A stretch of 64,000 bases of DNA from Phyllobacterium bourgognense (GCF_003337575.1 NZ_QPJM01000004.1:186001-250000), one strand, 5' to 3'; counted from the stretch's first letter, positions 1 to 10,362 are shown. The notes: generated by a model not told the origin, from the letters alone. Translations and numbers: made by a program.

Positions 1-1
1 G

Positions 2-3000
2 ATTCTCCATCAATTCCCGCTCGAGGCTAATATTGCCGGCCATTTTGAATTGATGGATGACATGATGCAGGTCGCGCTGGTCGGCGAAGCGCGTCGCCAA
101 CTTTTGCAAGCCGCGCGCCTTGACCATAACACGGAGCTTGCTGCCGCTTTTGCCGATGTGCTCGATGCCGCCGGAGAGTTTGGTCTGCAGCAGCTGCTCG
201 ACGAGGCAGTAAACAAACGGCATGATCTGACGCAATTTATCGGTGAAGTCGGTCACGATGATCTGCGCCGCCAGGCTTTTTATTCGCACTTTGGCTTCCA
301 GGGCGACGAGACCGAAGACAGTATTCTGTCAACGCTTTGGCCGGTGGACGAATTCGATCACTCGATGTTGTCCGGCATTCTCCAGATACAAAAGAGCGCG
401 ACGCGGGCGCAAGAATTTGCGCTGATTCTGCTTCATGCAAAGTTCAACGAACAAGTCGACCAACGTGAGGAAGCACTGCGGGCGGCGTTCCTGCAAGCGA
501 CGGGTGATCCCAAAAGCGGTTCCTATATCGCAACCAAGGGGGTAACGGACCGTTATCCGGATTTTATCGATCGTTACGATCAAGCGGCACAACGCGTATT
601 CCAGGGTTTGGACCGTTTTAAACAATGGCGCGTGCTTCGCCTTACCCTTTCCGCCCTGGTTCTGATCGACGATCTGATCGGCCGCTATCAGCACATGAAA
701 AAGACGCATGGTCTGCTCGATTTCGACGATCTTATTGTGCGTACGGTGAAATTGCTGGCGCGTCAGGATGCTGGACCATGGGTACAGTATAAGCTGGACA
801 AGGGTATCGATCATATTTTGGTTGATGAGGCGCAGGATACGAGCCCCAATCAATGGCGTGTCATCCGTCTGCTCAGCGCGGAATTTTTTGCCGGCAAATC
901 CGCCCGCGACATCCGGCGCACGCTGTTCGCCGTCGGTGACGAAAAGCAATCCATTTATTCGTTTCAGGGCGCTATTCCTGAGGATTTTGCCAAGCATGGC
1001 AGGGAGACCGAAAGGAACACCAGGCAATCTGAATTGAGTTTTGAGCGTGTCAATCTCAACTTCTCTTTTCGCTCGGCCCCGGATGTTTTGTCTGCCGTCG
1101 ATAAAGTTTTCGCCCGGCCCGAGGCCAATCGTGGCTTTGGACGGGAACACGGCCCGACCGTCCATACGGCCATTCGCGATCATGATCCCGGCGAGGTCCA
1201 GATATGGGACATGATCACGCCAGAAAGCGCTCCGCAGGAAGACGATTGGCGCAAACCCGTGGACAGCCTGCCTGCTCCACCTGTCCGGCTCGCGGAGCAG
1301 ATCGCCAGGACGATAGATAGCTGGCTAAAGAAGGGTGAAATAATTGAGGGACAGGGTCGGCGTCTCGAAGCGCGAGACATCATGGTGCTGGTGCGCAAGC
1401 GCGATCAGTTCATGCCAGCTTTGTCGCGTGAGCTGAAGAAGCGGCACGTCCCGGTCGCCGGCGCTGACAGGTTGAAGCTCACGGACCACATTGCCATCAA
1501 GGATCTGGTGGCGCTTGGCCGGTTCATGCTACTGCCATCCGACGACCTGTCGCTTGCAGCACTGTTGAAGAGCCCGTTGTTCAAGTGGAATGATGAACAA
1601 CTGTTTGACCTCGCATATGGCCGGGCAGAACATGAAACACTCTATCAACGGCTGAAGGCGCGCGCGGACGATGATCTGATCGTGAGCGCAACGTCGCAAC
1701 GATTGCAGAGTTGGCGCAATCGGGCCGACACCGTACCGGTGTTCGAGTTCTATGCGGAGATTTTGGGACCGGGAGGCGCCAGACGCGATCTGTTGGCAAG
1801 ACTTGGCCATGAGGCCGGTGATGTCATAGACGAGTTTCAAAACTATGCGGTTGCTACGGAAAAGACCGGCCTCCCCGGACTTCAGGCATTCCTCGAAACG
1901 CTTGACGCCGCAACCCCCGAGATCAAGCGTGAACTCGATCAGAGCCGCAATGAAGTTCGCATCATGACGGTACACGCAGCCAAGGGGCTGGAGGCGGCCG
2001 TCGTTTTCCTGGTGGATTCCGGCAGTGCGGCATCGGCAGGTGGGCGAACACCAAATTTGCTTTCTTTCAAGCTGCAGGAAAAGGATGGCTGGCAAGGCCC
2101 AGGTTTTCTTTTCGTCCCTGGCAAAGCCTATGCGACCGCCTTTACGGGAACAATCGTCGATAATCTGAAAATTCGTGCCGAAGAAGAATATCGCCGACTT
2201 CTCTATGTGGGGATGACGCGCGCCGAGGATCGCTTGATCGTGTGCGGCTATCGCGGACCACGGCAGGCATCCGAAACATGGCATGGTTTGGTCGAGGCCG
2301 CCCTGGGCGAGTTAAGCGAACCATTCCAGCATCCCGTAGAAACCGTGGTCGCCAGACGCTATCGCGTGACGGAGCGCACTCACTCGTCGATCGATGAGCT
2401 TGCCACACCTTCCGAAGCGCGTGCCGAACCATTTCCTGCGGCCTATCGCTCTCCCATGCCGCGAGAAGCTGGCCTGCCAAGACCGCTTGCGCCATCCGGC
2501 GTCTCGGTCTTGATTGAACCGGACGACGAAGCGCCCGTTGTGACCGGCTCGCCCGTATTGACAAGTGATGGGGGTGATCCATCGTTCGCGATCCGCCGCG
2601 GAACGGTCATCCACGCCTTGTTGCAGACCCTGCCGAACTTGGCCGCCGAACAACGGGTCCCAGCTGCGGAGCGCTACCTTTCGCGTGCGGCCTTCGACTG
2701 GCCCCGACAGGAAATCGAAGATGCTCTGCAATCGGTCCTCGGCGTTATAGATGATCCACGCTATGCGCCGGTTTTCGCATCAGGTTCGCTTGCAGAAGTG
2801 GCGATCATGGGAACACTGCATCTGCGCGGCAAGGATCACGCCGTTTCGGGTGTGATCGACAGGCTGGCAGCCGATGAAGAGCGGGTGCTTATCGTGGATT
2901 ACAAGACAAACCGCCCACCCCCCGCTAATCTCGCCAAGGTTCCAGAGGCATATGTCGCGCAGCTCGCCCTTTACCGCCAATTGCTGGAGCCGCTTTATCC

Positions 3001-3100
3001 GGGCAAGACTGTGGAGGCTGCGCTGCTCTTCACCGAAGGTCCGCACCTGATCGATATCCCCGCCGATGCGATGCGCGACGCACTCGGTCGGATGGTGTGA
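2..3100 (+). CDS. addA: Double-strand break repair helicase-nuclease AddA (5' end outside window)
   Basis: AddA is the helicase-nuclease subunit of AddAB, which resects broken DNA ends for RecA loading. The frame is open from base 2, so the N-terminal part with the Walker A motif lies outside the window; 1032 residues remain. UvrD-type helicase motifs are visible in order: ILVDEAQDTSP (motif II), AVGDEKQSIYSFQGA (III), LNFSFRSAPDVL (IV), IMTVHAAKGLEAAVVF (V) and LLYVGMTRAEDRLIV (VI). The C-terminal RecB-like nuclease signature GVIDRL followed by IVDYKTNRPPP is intact. trxA follows after 191 bp on the same strand. addB is expected just upstream, from the usual rhizobial order. The first in-window ATG at position 50 is internal and not the start. 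Confidence 0.95.
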   Translation: MLHQFPLEANIAGHFELMDDMMQVALVGEARRQLLQAARLDHNTELAAAFADVLDAAGEFGLQQLLDEAVNKRHDLTQFIGEVGHDDLRRQAFYSHFGFQGDETEDSILSTLWPVDEFDHSMLSGILQIQKSATRAQEFALILLHAKFNEQVDQREEALRAAFLQATGDPKSGSYIATKGVTDRYPDFIDRYDQAAQRVFQGLDRFKQWRVLRLTLSALVLIDDLIGRYQHMKKTHGLLDFDDLIVRTVKLLARQDAGPWVQYKLDKGIDHILVDEAQDTSPNQWRVIRLLSAEFFAGKSARDIRRTLFAVGDEKQSIYSFQGAIPEDFAKHGRETERNTRQSELSFERVNLNFSFRSAPDVLSAVDKVFARPEANRGFGREHGPTVHTAIRDHDPGEVQIWDMITPESAPQEDDWRKPVDSLPAPPVRLAEQIARTIDSWLKKGEIIEGQGRRLEARDIMVLVRKRDQFMPALSRELKKRHVPVAGADRLKLTDHIAIKDLVALGRFMLLPSDDLSLAALLKSPLFKWNDEQLFDLAYGRAEHETLYQRLKARADDDLIVSATSQRLQSWRNRADTVPVFEFYAEILGPGGARRDLLARLGHEAGDVIDEFQNYAVATEKTGLPGLQAFLETLDAATPEIKRELDQSRNEVRIMTVHAAKGLEAAVVFLVDSGSAASAGGRTPNLLSFKLQEKDGWQGPGFLFVPGKAYATAFTGTIVDNLKIRAEEEYRRLLYVGMTRAEDRLIVCGYRGPRQASETWHGLVEAALGELSEPFQHPVETVVARRYRVTERTHSSIDELATPSEARAEPFPAAYRSPMPREAGLPRPLAPSGVSVLIEPDDEAPVVTGSPVLTSDGGDPSFAIRRGTVIHALLQTLPNLAAEQRVPAAERYLSRAAFDWPRQEIEDALQSVLGVIDDPRYAPVFASGSLAEVAIMGTLHLRGKDHAVSGVIDRLAADEERVLIVDYKTNRPPPANLAKVPEAYVAQLALYRQLLEPLYPGKTVEAALLFTEGPHLIDIPADAMRDALGRMV

Positions 3101-3291
3101 GCAAAGGATATGGATTGGAAAATGCAAAACGTGGTAAGGCTGATTATTGAATGCTGCGGGCAGGCAACGAAGCAGGATTGCAGGCTGCTCCAGACTGTTT
3201 GCACTGAATCGTGACAATACCGAGCTTGACGATTGCGAGCCGACTCACCACATGATGTGCAACACATTCACAAACACACAAGGAAAAGCCC

Positions 3292-3615
3292 ATGGCTACC
3301 GTCAAGATCGACACCAGCAATTTCCAGTCCGACGTCATTCAGGCGGGCCAGCCAGTCGTCGTTGATTTTTGGGCGGAATGGTGCGGCCCGTGCAAGATGA
3401 TCGCTCCTGCTCTTGAAGAGATTGCCTCCGAGATGGAAGGCAAGGTCACGATTGCCAAGGTCAACATCGATGAAAATCCGGAACTGGCTGCCCAGTTTGG
3501 TGTGCGTTCGATCCCGACTTTGCTGATGTTCAAGGATGGTGAACTTGCTGCCAATCTGGTCGGCGCTGCTCCGAAGAGCAAATTGTCCGACTGGATCAGG
3601 AATTCGGCTGCTTGA
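3292..3615 (+). CDS. trxA: Thioredoxin TrxA
   Basis: Cytoplasmic dithiol-disulfide oxidoreductase of 107 residues, the usual size for Trx1. The active site [17 protein letters not shown] is canonical (WCGPCK), followed by the cis-proline segment [14 protein letters not shown]. The ATG is preceded by a purine-rich AAGGAAAAG ribosome binding site. It lies downstream of addA and is followed by a strong hairpin terminator, so it probably ends a transcription unit. Between addA and trxA there are 191 bp that could carry a separate promoter. Nothing unusual is seen. Confidence 0.97.
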   Translation: MATVKIDTSNFQSDVIQAGQPVVVDFWAEWCGPCKMIAPALEEIASEMEGKVTIAKVNIDENPELAAQFGVRSIPTLLMFKDGELAANLVGAAPKSKLSDWIRNSAA

Positions 3616-3639
3616 TTGTTCAAGTCATTCGAACAAAAG

Positions 3640-3665
3640 AGCCCGGTTTAGTGCCGGGCTTTTTG
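3640..3665 (+). terminator. Rho-independent terminator between trxA and folC
   Basis: Hairpin AGCCCGG/CCGGGCT with a 7-nt loop followed by a T run. It lies 25 bp after the trxA stop and 5 bp from the stop of convergent folC. On the minus strand the hairpin is followed by CTTTTGTT, so it may work in both directions. Confidence 0.85.
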
Positions 3666-3669
3666 TTGC

Positions 3670-4998
3670 CTATAAAGGCGGTGTGCCATTGTCCGAAAGA
3701 ACGTCACCAGCGAGATATAGCGATCCCCCGATAAGAATTCGTGGTGCCGGCTCGGATGCGTCCCAGCTATGCGCCAGAATCTTCAGAGCATTTTCGACCG
3801 AATGTACAGGTTCAGCCGAAAGACCGGCTTCATTGGCAGCCAGCGCGAGCTCGTCATGTGGAATCCCGGCGCCGCTGGAACGTATCGGCACTGTGTACAC
3901 GTGCCGTGCCATGCCGGTAAAAGCCTGGAAATAGCCAACAGGATCCTTGGTATTGATCATGCCGGTGATCAAAAACAGTGGTCGCTGGTTGCGATCTTCC
4001 AAGGTAGCGATAGCCTCGGCGATCACCAGCCCCGCGCCGGGGTTATGTCCGCCATCAAGCCAGATTTCCGAGCCCGGGACCGCCATCTCCACCAGCTTGC
4101 CCTTGATGAGTCGCTGCATTCGGGCGGGCCACTCGACATTTGCCATCGCCCGTTCGACGGCCTGCTCCGGCACCTTGAAGCCGGCAGTTCTGACCCCCTG
4201 GATTGCTGCAGCAGCGTTCGCCAGCTGGTGGCGGCCGAGGAGCGCCGGCAAAGGCAGGTCCATCAAGCCCTTATTGTCCTGATAGACCATGCGCCCACGT
4301 TCTTCGAAGCTGAGGAAATCCTGTCCATACACCGTAAATGGGCAATCGCGACGTTCGGCGGTCTCGATCAGCACCATGCGGACGGCTTCCTCCTCCTGGG
4401 CGCCGATGACAACAGGGCAACGCGGCTTGATGATGCCAGCCTTTTCCGCGGCAATCAGTTCCACACGGTCGCCGAGATAGGGCTGGTGATCGAGCGAAAT
4501 GGGCATGATGACACTGACGGCCGGCTCGGGAATGACATTGGTCGCATCGAACCGCCCGCCAAGGCCAACTTCGAGGATGACAGCATCCGCCGGGTGTTCC
4601 GAAAACAAAACGAAAGTGACGGCGGTAAGGATCTCGAAGACGGTGATTGCCTGTCCGGCATTGGCGTCGGCAACGCGCTTGAGCGCATCGGCCAGCACAT
4701 CGTCGTCGACGATCTTGCTGCCGCCTGGCGCGCCAATCCGATAGCGTTCATGCCAGCGTACGAGATGCGGGGACGTGTGGACGTGCACCGTGTAGCCTGC
4801 GGCTTCAAGCAGCGCCCGCGAGAAGGCGACGGCAGAACCCTTGCCATTGGTGCCTGCGACATGGATCACCGGCGGTATCCGCAGCTGCGGATTGCCCAGC
4901 GTGTCCAATAGGCGTGTTATACGGCCGAGAGACAGATCGAAGCCCTTGGGGTGGAGCCCGAGGAGCCGGTCGATCTCTTGTTCAGCACGCGATGGCAT
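3670..4998 (-). CDS. folC: Bifunctional folylpolyglutamate synthase / dihydrofolate synthase FolC
   Basis: Mur-ligase family enzyme of 442 residues that adds glutamate to dihydropteroate and to reduced folates. The ATP-binding loop HVAGTNGKGSAVAF is near residue 47. The folate-side segment VGLGGRFDATNV and the Mur-ligase segment EIWLDGGHNPGAG follow in the expected order. It starts 30 bp after the accD stop, so it is very likely the last gene of a trpF-trpB-trpA-accD-folC transcription unit. It converges on trxA across a shared terminator. Confidence 0.95.
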   Translation of the reverse strand: MPSRAEQEIDRLLGLHPKGFDLSLGRITRLLDTLGNPQLRIPPVIHVAGTNGKGSAVAFSRALLEAAGYTVHVHTSPHLVRWHERYRIGAPGGSKIVDDDVLADALKRVADANAGQAITVFEILTAVTFVLFSEHPADAVILEVGLGGRFDATNVIPEPAVSVIMPISLDHQPYLGDRVELIAAEKAGIIKPRCPVVIGAQEEEAVRMVLIETAERRDCPFTVYGQDFLSFEERGRMVYQDNKGLMDLPLPALLGRHQLANAAAAIQGVRTAGFKVPEQAVERAMANVEWPARMQRLIKGKLVEMAVPGSEIWLDGGHNPGAGLVIAEAIATLEDRNQRPLFLITGMINTKDPVGYFQAFTGMARHVYTVPIRSSGAGIPHDELALAANEAGLSAEPVHSVENALKILAHSWDASEPAPRILIGGSLYLAGDVLSDNGTPPL

Positions 4999-5028
4999 TG
5001 CACAGCCAATTCAAAAAGCAGCTCGGCA

Positions 5029-5949
5029 TCAAGCTTGGGTTTCGGCCGGCACCGGCAGTACAGCCGGTTCAATCGGGTGTTCCTCAGCAATTTCCGTGGC
5101 CGCTTCGCCCATCAGCATTTTCAACAGCCGTGCGATCGTTGCTTTCAATTCCGGCCGCGGCACGACCATATCCACCATCCCATGCGTCTTCAGATATTCG
5201 GCGCGTTGGAACCCTTCGGGCAATTTTTCACGAATGGTCTGTTCAATGACGCGCTGTCCGGCAAAGCCGATCAATGCACCGGGTTCGGCGATGTGGATAT
5301 CACCAAGCATTGCGTAAGAGGCGGAGACGCCGCCTGTCGTCGGGTTCGTGAGGACGACGATGTAGGGCAGACCGGCTTCCTTCAGCATTTCGACGGCAAC
5401 TGTCGTGCGCGGCAACTGCATCAGGGAAAGAATACCCTCCTGCATGCGAGCACCGCCGGACGCAGCGAAAAGCACCAGCGGTTTCTTTTGGGCGATCGCG
5501 GTTTCGAAACCCTTGATGATTGCCTCGCCTGCCGCCATGCCGAGCGAACCGCCCATGAAACTGAAGTCATGGATGGTCACGACGATCGGCAGTCCCTCGA
5601 TCGTGCCAAGGGCGTTGATGATGGCATCATCCTGGCCGGTTTTGGTGCGATGTTCCTTCAGCCGGTCGACGTAACGCTTTTCATCGCGGAATTTCAACGG
5701 ATCTGTCGCGACTTTCGGCTGTTCCAGCACTTCAAAGACGCCGTCATCGAAAAAGAACTTCAATCGGTCCTTTGCGGGAATACGCATATGATGCCCGGAA
5801 GTCGGCACGACCCACTGGTTCTTTTCCAGATCCGTATGGAAAACCATTTCGCCGGATTCAGGATCCTTGATCCAGAGATTTTCTGGCATTTCACGGCGAC
5901 CAAGCATCGAATTGATCTTAGGCCGGACGTAATTCGTGATCCAGTTCAT
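5029..5949 (-). CDS. accD: Acetyl-CoA carboxylase carboxyltransferase subunit beta, lacking the zinc ribbon
   Basis: Beta subunit of the carboxyltransferase that moves CO2 from biotin to acetyl-CoA in fatty acid synthesis (306 residues). The crotonase-like core is intact, with [20 protein letters not shown], the oxyanion segment [13 protein letters not shown] and [18 protein letters not shown]. In E. coli AccD the N-terminal region carries four zinc-binding cysteines. Here the matching stretch ([15 protein letters not shown] and [13 protein letters not shown], residues 23-56) has none, and I find no cysteine anywhere in the protein. The gene sits between trpA (41 bp) and folC (30 bp) on the same strand. 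Confidence 0.95.
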   Translation of the reverse strand: MNWITNYVRPKINSMLGRREMPENLWIKDPESGEMVFHTDLEKNQWVVPTSGHHMRIPAKDRLKFFFDDGVFEVLEQPKVATDPLKFRDEKRYVDRLKEHRTKTGQDDAIINALGTIEGLPIVVTIHDFSFMGGSLGMAAGEAIIKGFETAIAQKKPLVLFAASGGARMQEGILSLMQLPRTTVAVEMLKEAGLPYIVVLTNPTTGGVSASYAMLGDIHIAEPGALIGFAGQRVIEQTIREKLPEGFQRAEYLKTHGMVDMVVPRPELKATIARLLKMLMGEAATEIAEEHPIEPAVLPVPAETQA

Positions 5950-5990
5950 GATCGGTCCTGTTCTTCTAGCAAACGGTTGATTTAGGAGCT

Positions 5991-6830
5991 TTACTCGGCC
6001 GCCGCAAGACTTGACGCCCGCACACCGCTGGAAAGGCCTTTGACCATCGTGGCGACGGCTTCGGCGGGATCTGCCACCAAAGAACCGTCGGGATTGATCG
6101 TGTTGGCAACAGCATTGACGATCGCCGTACCGACGACAACGCCGTCGGCGGCGGAGCCGATTACCTTCGCCTGCTCAGCGGTCTTGACGCCGAAGCCGAC
6201 GACGACCGGCAAGTCCGTATGCTTCTTGATCCGCTCGACAGCGGCCGCAACCCTGCGGGTATCAGGCAAAGCCGATCCTGTAATGCCGTTCATCGACACG
6301 TAATAGACAAAGCCCGACGTGTTCTGCAGGACCTTCGGCAAACGCTTGTCGTCAGTCGTCGGTGTTGCCAAACGAATGAAATTGATCCCGGCCTTGATCG
6401 CAGGAATGCAGAGCTCTTCGTCCATTTCCGGCGGCAGATCGACAATGATCAGGCCGTCGATACCAGAGGCGGTGGCATCCACAAGGAAGCGGTCGACGCC
6501 GTATATGTAGATCGGGTTGTAATATCCCATCAGCACGATCGGGGTCGTATCGTCGGTTTGCCGAAAGCGCGCAGCGAGATCGAGTGTCTTCGTAAGCGAC
6601 ATGCCCTTTTTCAGGGCGCGCAAACCGGCGGCCTGAATGGCTGGTCCATCCGCCATGGGGTCGGAGAATGGCACACCGAGCTCGATGATGTCTGAACCTG
6701 CGCCGGGCAGCCCCTTCATGATCTTCAACGATGTGTCGAAGTCGGGATCGCCGCCCATGAAATAGGTCACGAGTGCCGGACGCCCTTCAGCTTTGAGCGC
6801 TGCGAATTTTCTGTCGATACGCGTCGTCAT
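5991..6830 (-). CDS. trpA: Tryptophan synthase alpha subunit
   Basis: Cleaves indole-3-glycerol phosphate to indole and glyceraldehyde 3-phosphate, passing indole to TrpB (279 residues). The catalytic glutamate lies in [20 protein letters not shown] near residue 52, and the catalytic aspartate in [14 protein letters not shown]. The phosphate-binding glycines are in [14 protein letters not shown] and [10 protein letters not shown]. It begins 2 bp after the trpB stop, consistent with translational coupling and the 1:1 alpha-beta complex. accD follows. Confidence 0.97.
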   Translation of the reverse strand: MTTRIDRKFAALKAEGRPALVTYFMGGDPDFDTSLKIMKGLPGAGSDIIELGVPFSDPMADGPAIQAAGLRALKKGMSLTKTLDLAARFRQTDDTTPIVLMGYYNPIYIYGVDRFLVDATASGIDGLIIVDLPPEMDEELCIPAIKAGINFIRLATPTTDDKRLPKVLQNTSGFVYYVSMNGITGSALPDTRRVAAAVERIKKHTDLPVVVGFGVKTAEQAKVIGSAADGVVVGTAIVNAVANTINPDGSLVADPAEAVATMVKGLSSGVRASSLAAAE

Positions 6831-6832
6831 GA

Positions 6833-8083
6833 TCAGATGTCCATCCCTAAAAGCTGCCCGACCGTGTGCACATCCTTGTCGCCGCGGCCGGAAAGATTGA
6901 CGATCATGATCTTGTCCTGTGTCATCCTAGGCGCGATTTTCACCGCATGGGCGATGGCATGGGCGGATTCCAGTGCCGGAATGATGCCTTCGGTGCGGGT
7001 TGTCAGGGTGAACGCTTCGAGAGCTTCATCGTCGAGTATCGGTACATAGGAAACGCGGCCCGTATCGCGCAACCATGAATGTTCCGGACCGACGCCCGGG
7101 TAATCGAGACCGGCCGAAACAGAGTGACCGTCGAGGATCTGGCCGTCCTTGTTCTGCAAGAGATAGGTGCGGTTGCCATGCAAGACGCCGGGGCGTCCCG
7201 CGCTCATCGAAGCGCAATGTTCTTCGCCATCAAGCCCGCGACCTCCAGCTTCGATGCCGATGATCTCGACGCTCTTGTCGTCAAGGAAGGGATGGAACAG
7301 ACCGATTGCGTTGGACCCGCCGCCAACGGCCGCAATGATGGTGTCCGGCAGGCGTCCCTCGCGCTCGAGGATCTGCTCGCGGGCTTCCGTCCCGATCACC
7401 GACTGGAAGTCGCGCACGAGTTCCGGGTAGGGATGCGGGCCAGCCGCGGTACCGATCAGGTAATACGTATCCTCGACATTAGAGACCCAGTCACGCAGGG
7501 CCTCGTTCATCGCGTCCTTCAACGTGCCATGACCAGACGATACGGGCTTGACCTCGGCGCCGAGCAATTTCATGCGAAAGACATTGGGCTTCTGCCGCTC
7601 GACGTCGGTCGCGCCCATATAGACCACGCAAGGCAGGCCGAAACGGGCGGACACCGTAGCCGATGCGACGCCGTGCTGGCCTGCGCCCGTCTCCGCGATG
7701 ATGCGGGTCTTGCCCATACGCTTTGCAAGCAGGATCTGGCCAAGGCAATTGTTGATCTTGTGGCTGCCAGTATGGTTCAGATCTTCGCGCTTGAAATAGA
7801 TCTTCGCGCCGCCGTCGAGGCCCTGATCCTTGGCCATCTGGCGCACATGGTGTGTCAGGCCTTCGGCGTAATAGAGCTTGGATGGCCGTCCGGCGTAATG
7901 CGTCGACAGGGCCTGAAGCTCTGCTTTGAACGACGGATCGTTCTTCGCGTCTTCATAGGCCTGCTGCAGTTCAAGGATCAGCGGCATCAGGGTCTCGGCA
8001 ACAAAACGCCCGCCGAAAATGCCGAACATGCCCTCCTCGTCAGGGCCTGTCTTGAATGAATTGGGTTCAACCACCGTGTTCAC
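6833..8083 (-). CDS. trpB: Tryptophan synthase beta subunit
   Basis: PLP enzyme of 416 residues that condenses indole with serine. The PLP lysine is in [21 protein letters not shown], beside [14 protein letters not shown]. The phosphate-binding loop is [15 protein letters not shown]. Tightly coupled to trpA downstream and 56 bp after trpF. The trp genes for the early steps (trpE, trpD, trpC) are not in the window, consistent with the split trp organisation common in rhizobia. Confidence 0.97.
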   Translation of the reverse strand: MNTVVEPNSFKTGPDEEGMFGIFGGRFVAETLMPLILELQQAYEDAKNDPSFKAELQALSTHYAGRPSKLYYAEGLTHHVRQMAKDQGLDGGAKIYFKREDLNHTGSHKINNCLGQILLAKRMGKTRIIAETGAGQHGVASATVSARFGLPCVVYMGATDVERQKPNVFRMKLLGAEVKPVSSGHGTLKDAMNEALRDWVSNVEDTYYLIGTAAGPHPYPELVRDFQSVIGTEAREQILEREGRLPDTIIAAVGGGSNAIGLFHPFLDDKSVEIIGIEAGGRGLDGEEHCASMSAGRPGVLHGNRTYLLQNKDGQILDGHSVSAGLDYPGVGPEHSWLRDTGRVSYVPILDDEALEAFTLTTRTEGIIPALESAHAIAHAVKIAPRMTQDKIMIVNLSGRGDKDVHTVGQLLGMDI

Positions 8084-8139
8084 TGCATCACTCCGTTCTT
8101 GAGGCCCTGCCGCGTTGTTGAAACGACCGCCTCTTATAT

Positions 8140-8799
8140 TCAGGCCGCATCAGCGCTTTTGGCAGCGCGCACAGCCCAGAAAAAATCCTTGATCAGGCCA
8201 ACATCCTTCACGCCCGGTCCAGACTCGACGCCGGAAGAAATGTCGATGCCTTGTGCATTCGTTGCCCGCAGCGCCTCGGCGATATTACTCGCGTTGAGAC
8301 CACCGGAAAGCATGTAATCGGTAGAGGCGTCAAGCTCACTCAGCACCCGCCAGTCAAAAGAAACACCGTTTCCGCCAGGAAGCTCCGATCCCTTTGGTGG
8401 TTTGGCGTCAAAAAGGAAGCGGTCGGCCACGCCGATATACGGCTTGATCTGTTCAAGATCGCCGCGTTCGCGCAAGGCAAGTGCCTTCATGACCGGCAAG
8501 CCATAACGGGCCTTGATGTCCGCAACCCGGTTGACGCTCTCATCCCCGTGCAATTGGAGCATGTCCGGCTGCATCGCAGCAACAATAGCGTCGAGCGTGA
8601 CGTCATCCGGATCGACAGTCACTGCAACTGCTATCGCGCGCCCCTTGGCAGCCTGACGCAGACGGCCAGCCTCGCCAGGATCGACATAGCGGGGGCTTTT
8701 CGGAAAGAAAATAAAGCCGATGTGCGATGCGCCGCCGTCCAGTGCCGCAGCCACTGCTTCGTCGGTTTTCAACCCGCATATCTTGATATCAAGGCCCAT
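8140..8799 (-). CDS. trpF: Phosphoribosylanthranilate isomerase TrpF
   Basis: Amadori rearrangement step of tryptophan synthesis; a TIM barrel of about 219 residues. The start is placed at the ATG giving [16 protein letters not shown], where the family normally begins: the catalytic cysteine is in KICGLK and the catalytic aspartate in [10 protein letters not shown]. An in-frame ATG 48 bp upstream (8847) would add 16 residues that look unlike the family and lacks a ribosome binding site. The C-terminal phosphate site reads [16 protein letters not shown] and [16 protein letters not shown]. First gene of the trpF-trpB-trpA-accD-folC block. Confidence 0.94.
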   Translation of the reverse strand: MGLDIKICGLKTDEAVAAALDGGASHIGFIFFPKSPRYVDPGEAGRLRQAAKGRAIAVAVTVDPDDVTLDAIVAAMQPDMLQLHGDESVNRVADIKARYGLPVMKALALRERGDLEQIKPYIGVADRFLFDAKPPKGSELPGGNGVSFDWRVLSELDASTDYMLSGGLNASNIAEALRATNAQGIDISSGVESGPGVKDVGLIKDFFWAVRAAKSADAA

Positions 8800-8857
8800 A
8801 AGCCGCCACTCGCACGAAAATGCGTCAAAGTCGAGGATTTTGCGCATTGATCAATGG

Positions 8858-9499
8858 TTAGAGATGGTGGTGATAGCCTTCTTTAACAAGGAAATCGAAC
8901 GCATCCGCGACAGATGCAGGGATGGATTGCGCTATCTGGAAGCCTTTGGACGGATAGTCACGTATTCGCTGCACGTCGCCGACCATTTCGTGAACGAACA
9001 TTTCAAACGGGTAGGCTTCGATCGGTTGTTCTTCGAAGGGCGTCATTGGTGCAGTGACAAGTGCCGATACTCCGGGCCATTGTGCCCGGACCGTCGCATA
9101 AGCGCGGCGCTGGGTCTGGGGCTTGGTGACAATGATGATGCGACCCACCTGGCCGTTCGCCATTGCACGTGAAAAGCGGATGTTCTCCCCGATATTGGTG
9201 GCTTGCGGTTCGATCAGGATCGCGTCCGCAGGAACACCCCGTTCCCTGGCACGACTGGCAAACGCTTCAGCTTCACTGCCATCGAACAGATTGTTGGTCC
9301 AATTGCCGGATTTGCCGGTAAAGAGAATTTTTTTGGCCATGCGCTGGTGGAACAGCTCGGCGCAACGATCGGCGACGCGCAAGTCGTAGCTGCCGAGACC
9401 AATGATCACATCGACCTCGGACAGTTCGTCATAGATGAGGTGAAAATTCCACAGCGTTCGTGCCGCTTGCAAAACGGCAGGCGAAATAGCGCGGTCCAT
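8858..9499 (-). CDS. YdcF family protein (DUF218)
   Basis: Protein of 213 residues with the DUF218/YdcF-SanA-ElyC fold: VDVIIGLGSYDLRVADRCAE, KKILFTGKSGNWTN, ILIEPQATNIGENIRFSRA and RIIIVTKPQTQRRAYA match the conserved blocks in order. No signal peptide or membrane segment, unlike ElyC/SanA, so a cytoplasmic YdcF-type protein is more likely. Its biochemical role is unknown; E. coli YdcF binds S-adenosylmethionine. It overlaps the upstream YgjP-like gene by one base (TGATG), so the two are probably translated together. trpF follows 58 bp downstream. Confidence 0.8.
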   Translation of the reverse strand: MDRAISPAVLQAARTLWNFHLIYDELSEVDVIIGLGSYDLRVADRCAELFHQRMAKKILFTGKSGNWTNNLFDGSEAEAFASRARERGVPADAILIEPQATNIGENIRFSRAMANGQVGRIIIVTKPQTQRRAYATVRAQWPGVSALVTAPMTPFEEQPIEAYPFEMFVHEMVGDVQRIRDYPSKGFQIAQSIPASVADAFDFLVKEGYHHHL

Positions 9500-10257
9500 C
9501 AGCTGAAATCAATAGCCTGCAAGGCGCTGCCATTGCGTTTCAACCAGGCTTTGCAGCGCTCCGTGTCGGGGCAAAGCTCGCCGCACAATTTCCAGAATTT
9601 CGGACCGTGGTTCATCTCTTTCAAGTGGGCCACTTCATGTGCGACGAGATAGTCGATAACCGGTGGCGGCGCCATCATGATGCGCCAGGAAAAAGATAAC
9701 GTACCGTCCGATGTGCATGAGCCCCAGCGGCTTTTTGTATCTTTCAGGCGGACAGCCTTTGCGCGCCGCCCAACGGTGGTTGTGTGACGGGCGACGAGCA
9801 TTTCCAGGTCGCGTCGCGCCTCACGTTTCAAGAAGTCGCCAACGCGCCTGGCGAGATGCGGACGATCGCCATAGACGATCAGCCTCGGCCCCTCGGCTCC
9901 GTTTTCCTGCCGCACCGTTCCACGCTTTGCTGGTTCATGCACGATGAGGTGTGGCACGCCGCGCACGGGGATCTTAACGCCCGGGCGTACGTTCGGTTGA
10001 TCGGGCATCTTCGCAATGCGGGTCTCGATCCAGCCTTCGTGACGGGAGAGAAATTTTTCGACTTCGCGCGCAGCTATCCCAGGCGGCACGGTCATGCGCA
10101 GACCCTTGCCCCCTGCGTCGATACGCAGTGTCAACCGCGTCGCCCGCGGATTTTCCATTACCAGCAGCGGCAGGACACGGCCCGCGACCTCATAACTCCG
10201 CTCGGCTTTAAGCGTCGCGGATTTTTTCGGCGGGCTGCGGAACAAGGACAGGATCAT
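9499..10257 (-). CDS. YgjP-like M48-type metallopeptidase domain protein (DUF45)
   Basis: 252 residues. A predicted zinc-dependent hydrolase of the YgjP/SprT-like group: the HExxH-type site is DYLVAHEVAHLKEMNHGPKFW near residue 205, preceded by the conserved KDTKSRWGSCTSDGTLSFSW. The family ends with a Cys-containing C-terminus as here (CPDTERCKAWLKRNG). No signal peptide. The substrate is not known; members are often linked to DNA or restriction neighbourhoods, but nothing of that kind is nearby. It overlaps the ydcF-like gene by one base. Confidence 0.85.
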   Translation of the reverse strand: MILSLFRSPPKKSATLKAERSYEVAGRVLPLLVMENPRATRLTLRIDAGGKGLRMTVPPGIAAREVEKFLSRHEGWIETRIAKMPDQPNVRPGVKIPVRGVPHLIVHEPAKRGTVRQENGAEGPRLIVYGDRPHLARRVGDFLKREARRDLEMLVARHTTTVGRRAKAVRLKDTKSRWGSCTSDGTLSFSWRIMMAPPPVIDYLVAHEVAHLKEMNHGPKFWKLCGELCPDTERCKAWLKRNGSALQAIDFS

Positions 10258-10303
10258 AGAGCTACTTTAATTGATTCGAGCAAAACCGGTGAGACAAAAC
10301 AGA

Positions 10304-10325
10304 GGCGGCGCCGCGAGGCGCCGCC
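10304..10325 (-). terminator. Hairpin 3' of the DUF2852 gene
   Basis: Perfect GC-rich stem GGCGGCGCC/GGCGCCGCC with a 4-nt loop. On the minus strand it is followed by TCTGTTTTG, so it can end transcription of the DUF2852 gene. It lies in the gap before ygjP. Confidence 0.6.
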
Positions 10326-10362
10326 GTAGCAATCGGTTTTTCAAGGAACTGACCTCAAGTCG

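Noticed and set aside
3769-4911. 380-codon open frame antisense to folC
   Set aside because: It mirrors the folC reading frame, which has full family motifs; GC-rich codon use keeps the opposite strand open. No ribosome binding site or motif.
4951-5985. 344-codon open frame antisense to accD
   Set aside because: Same effect on accD; the translation shows no domain.
7079-8059. 326-codon open frame antisense to trpB
   Set aside because: Shadow of trpB.
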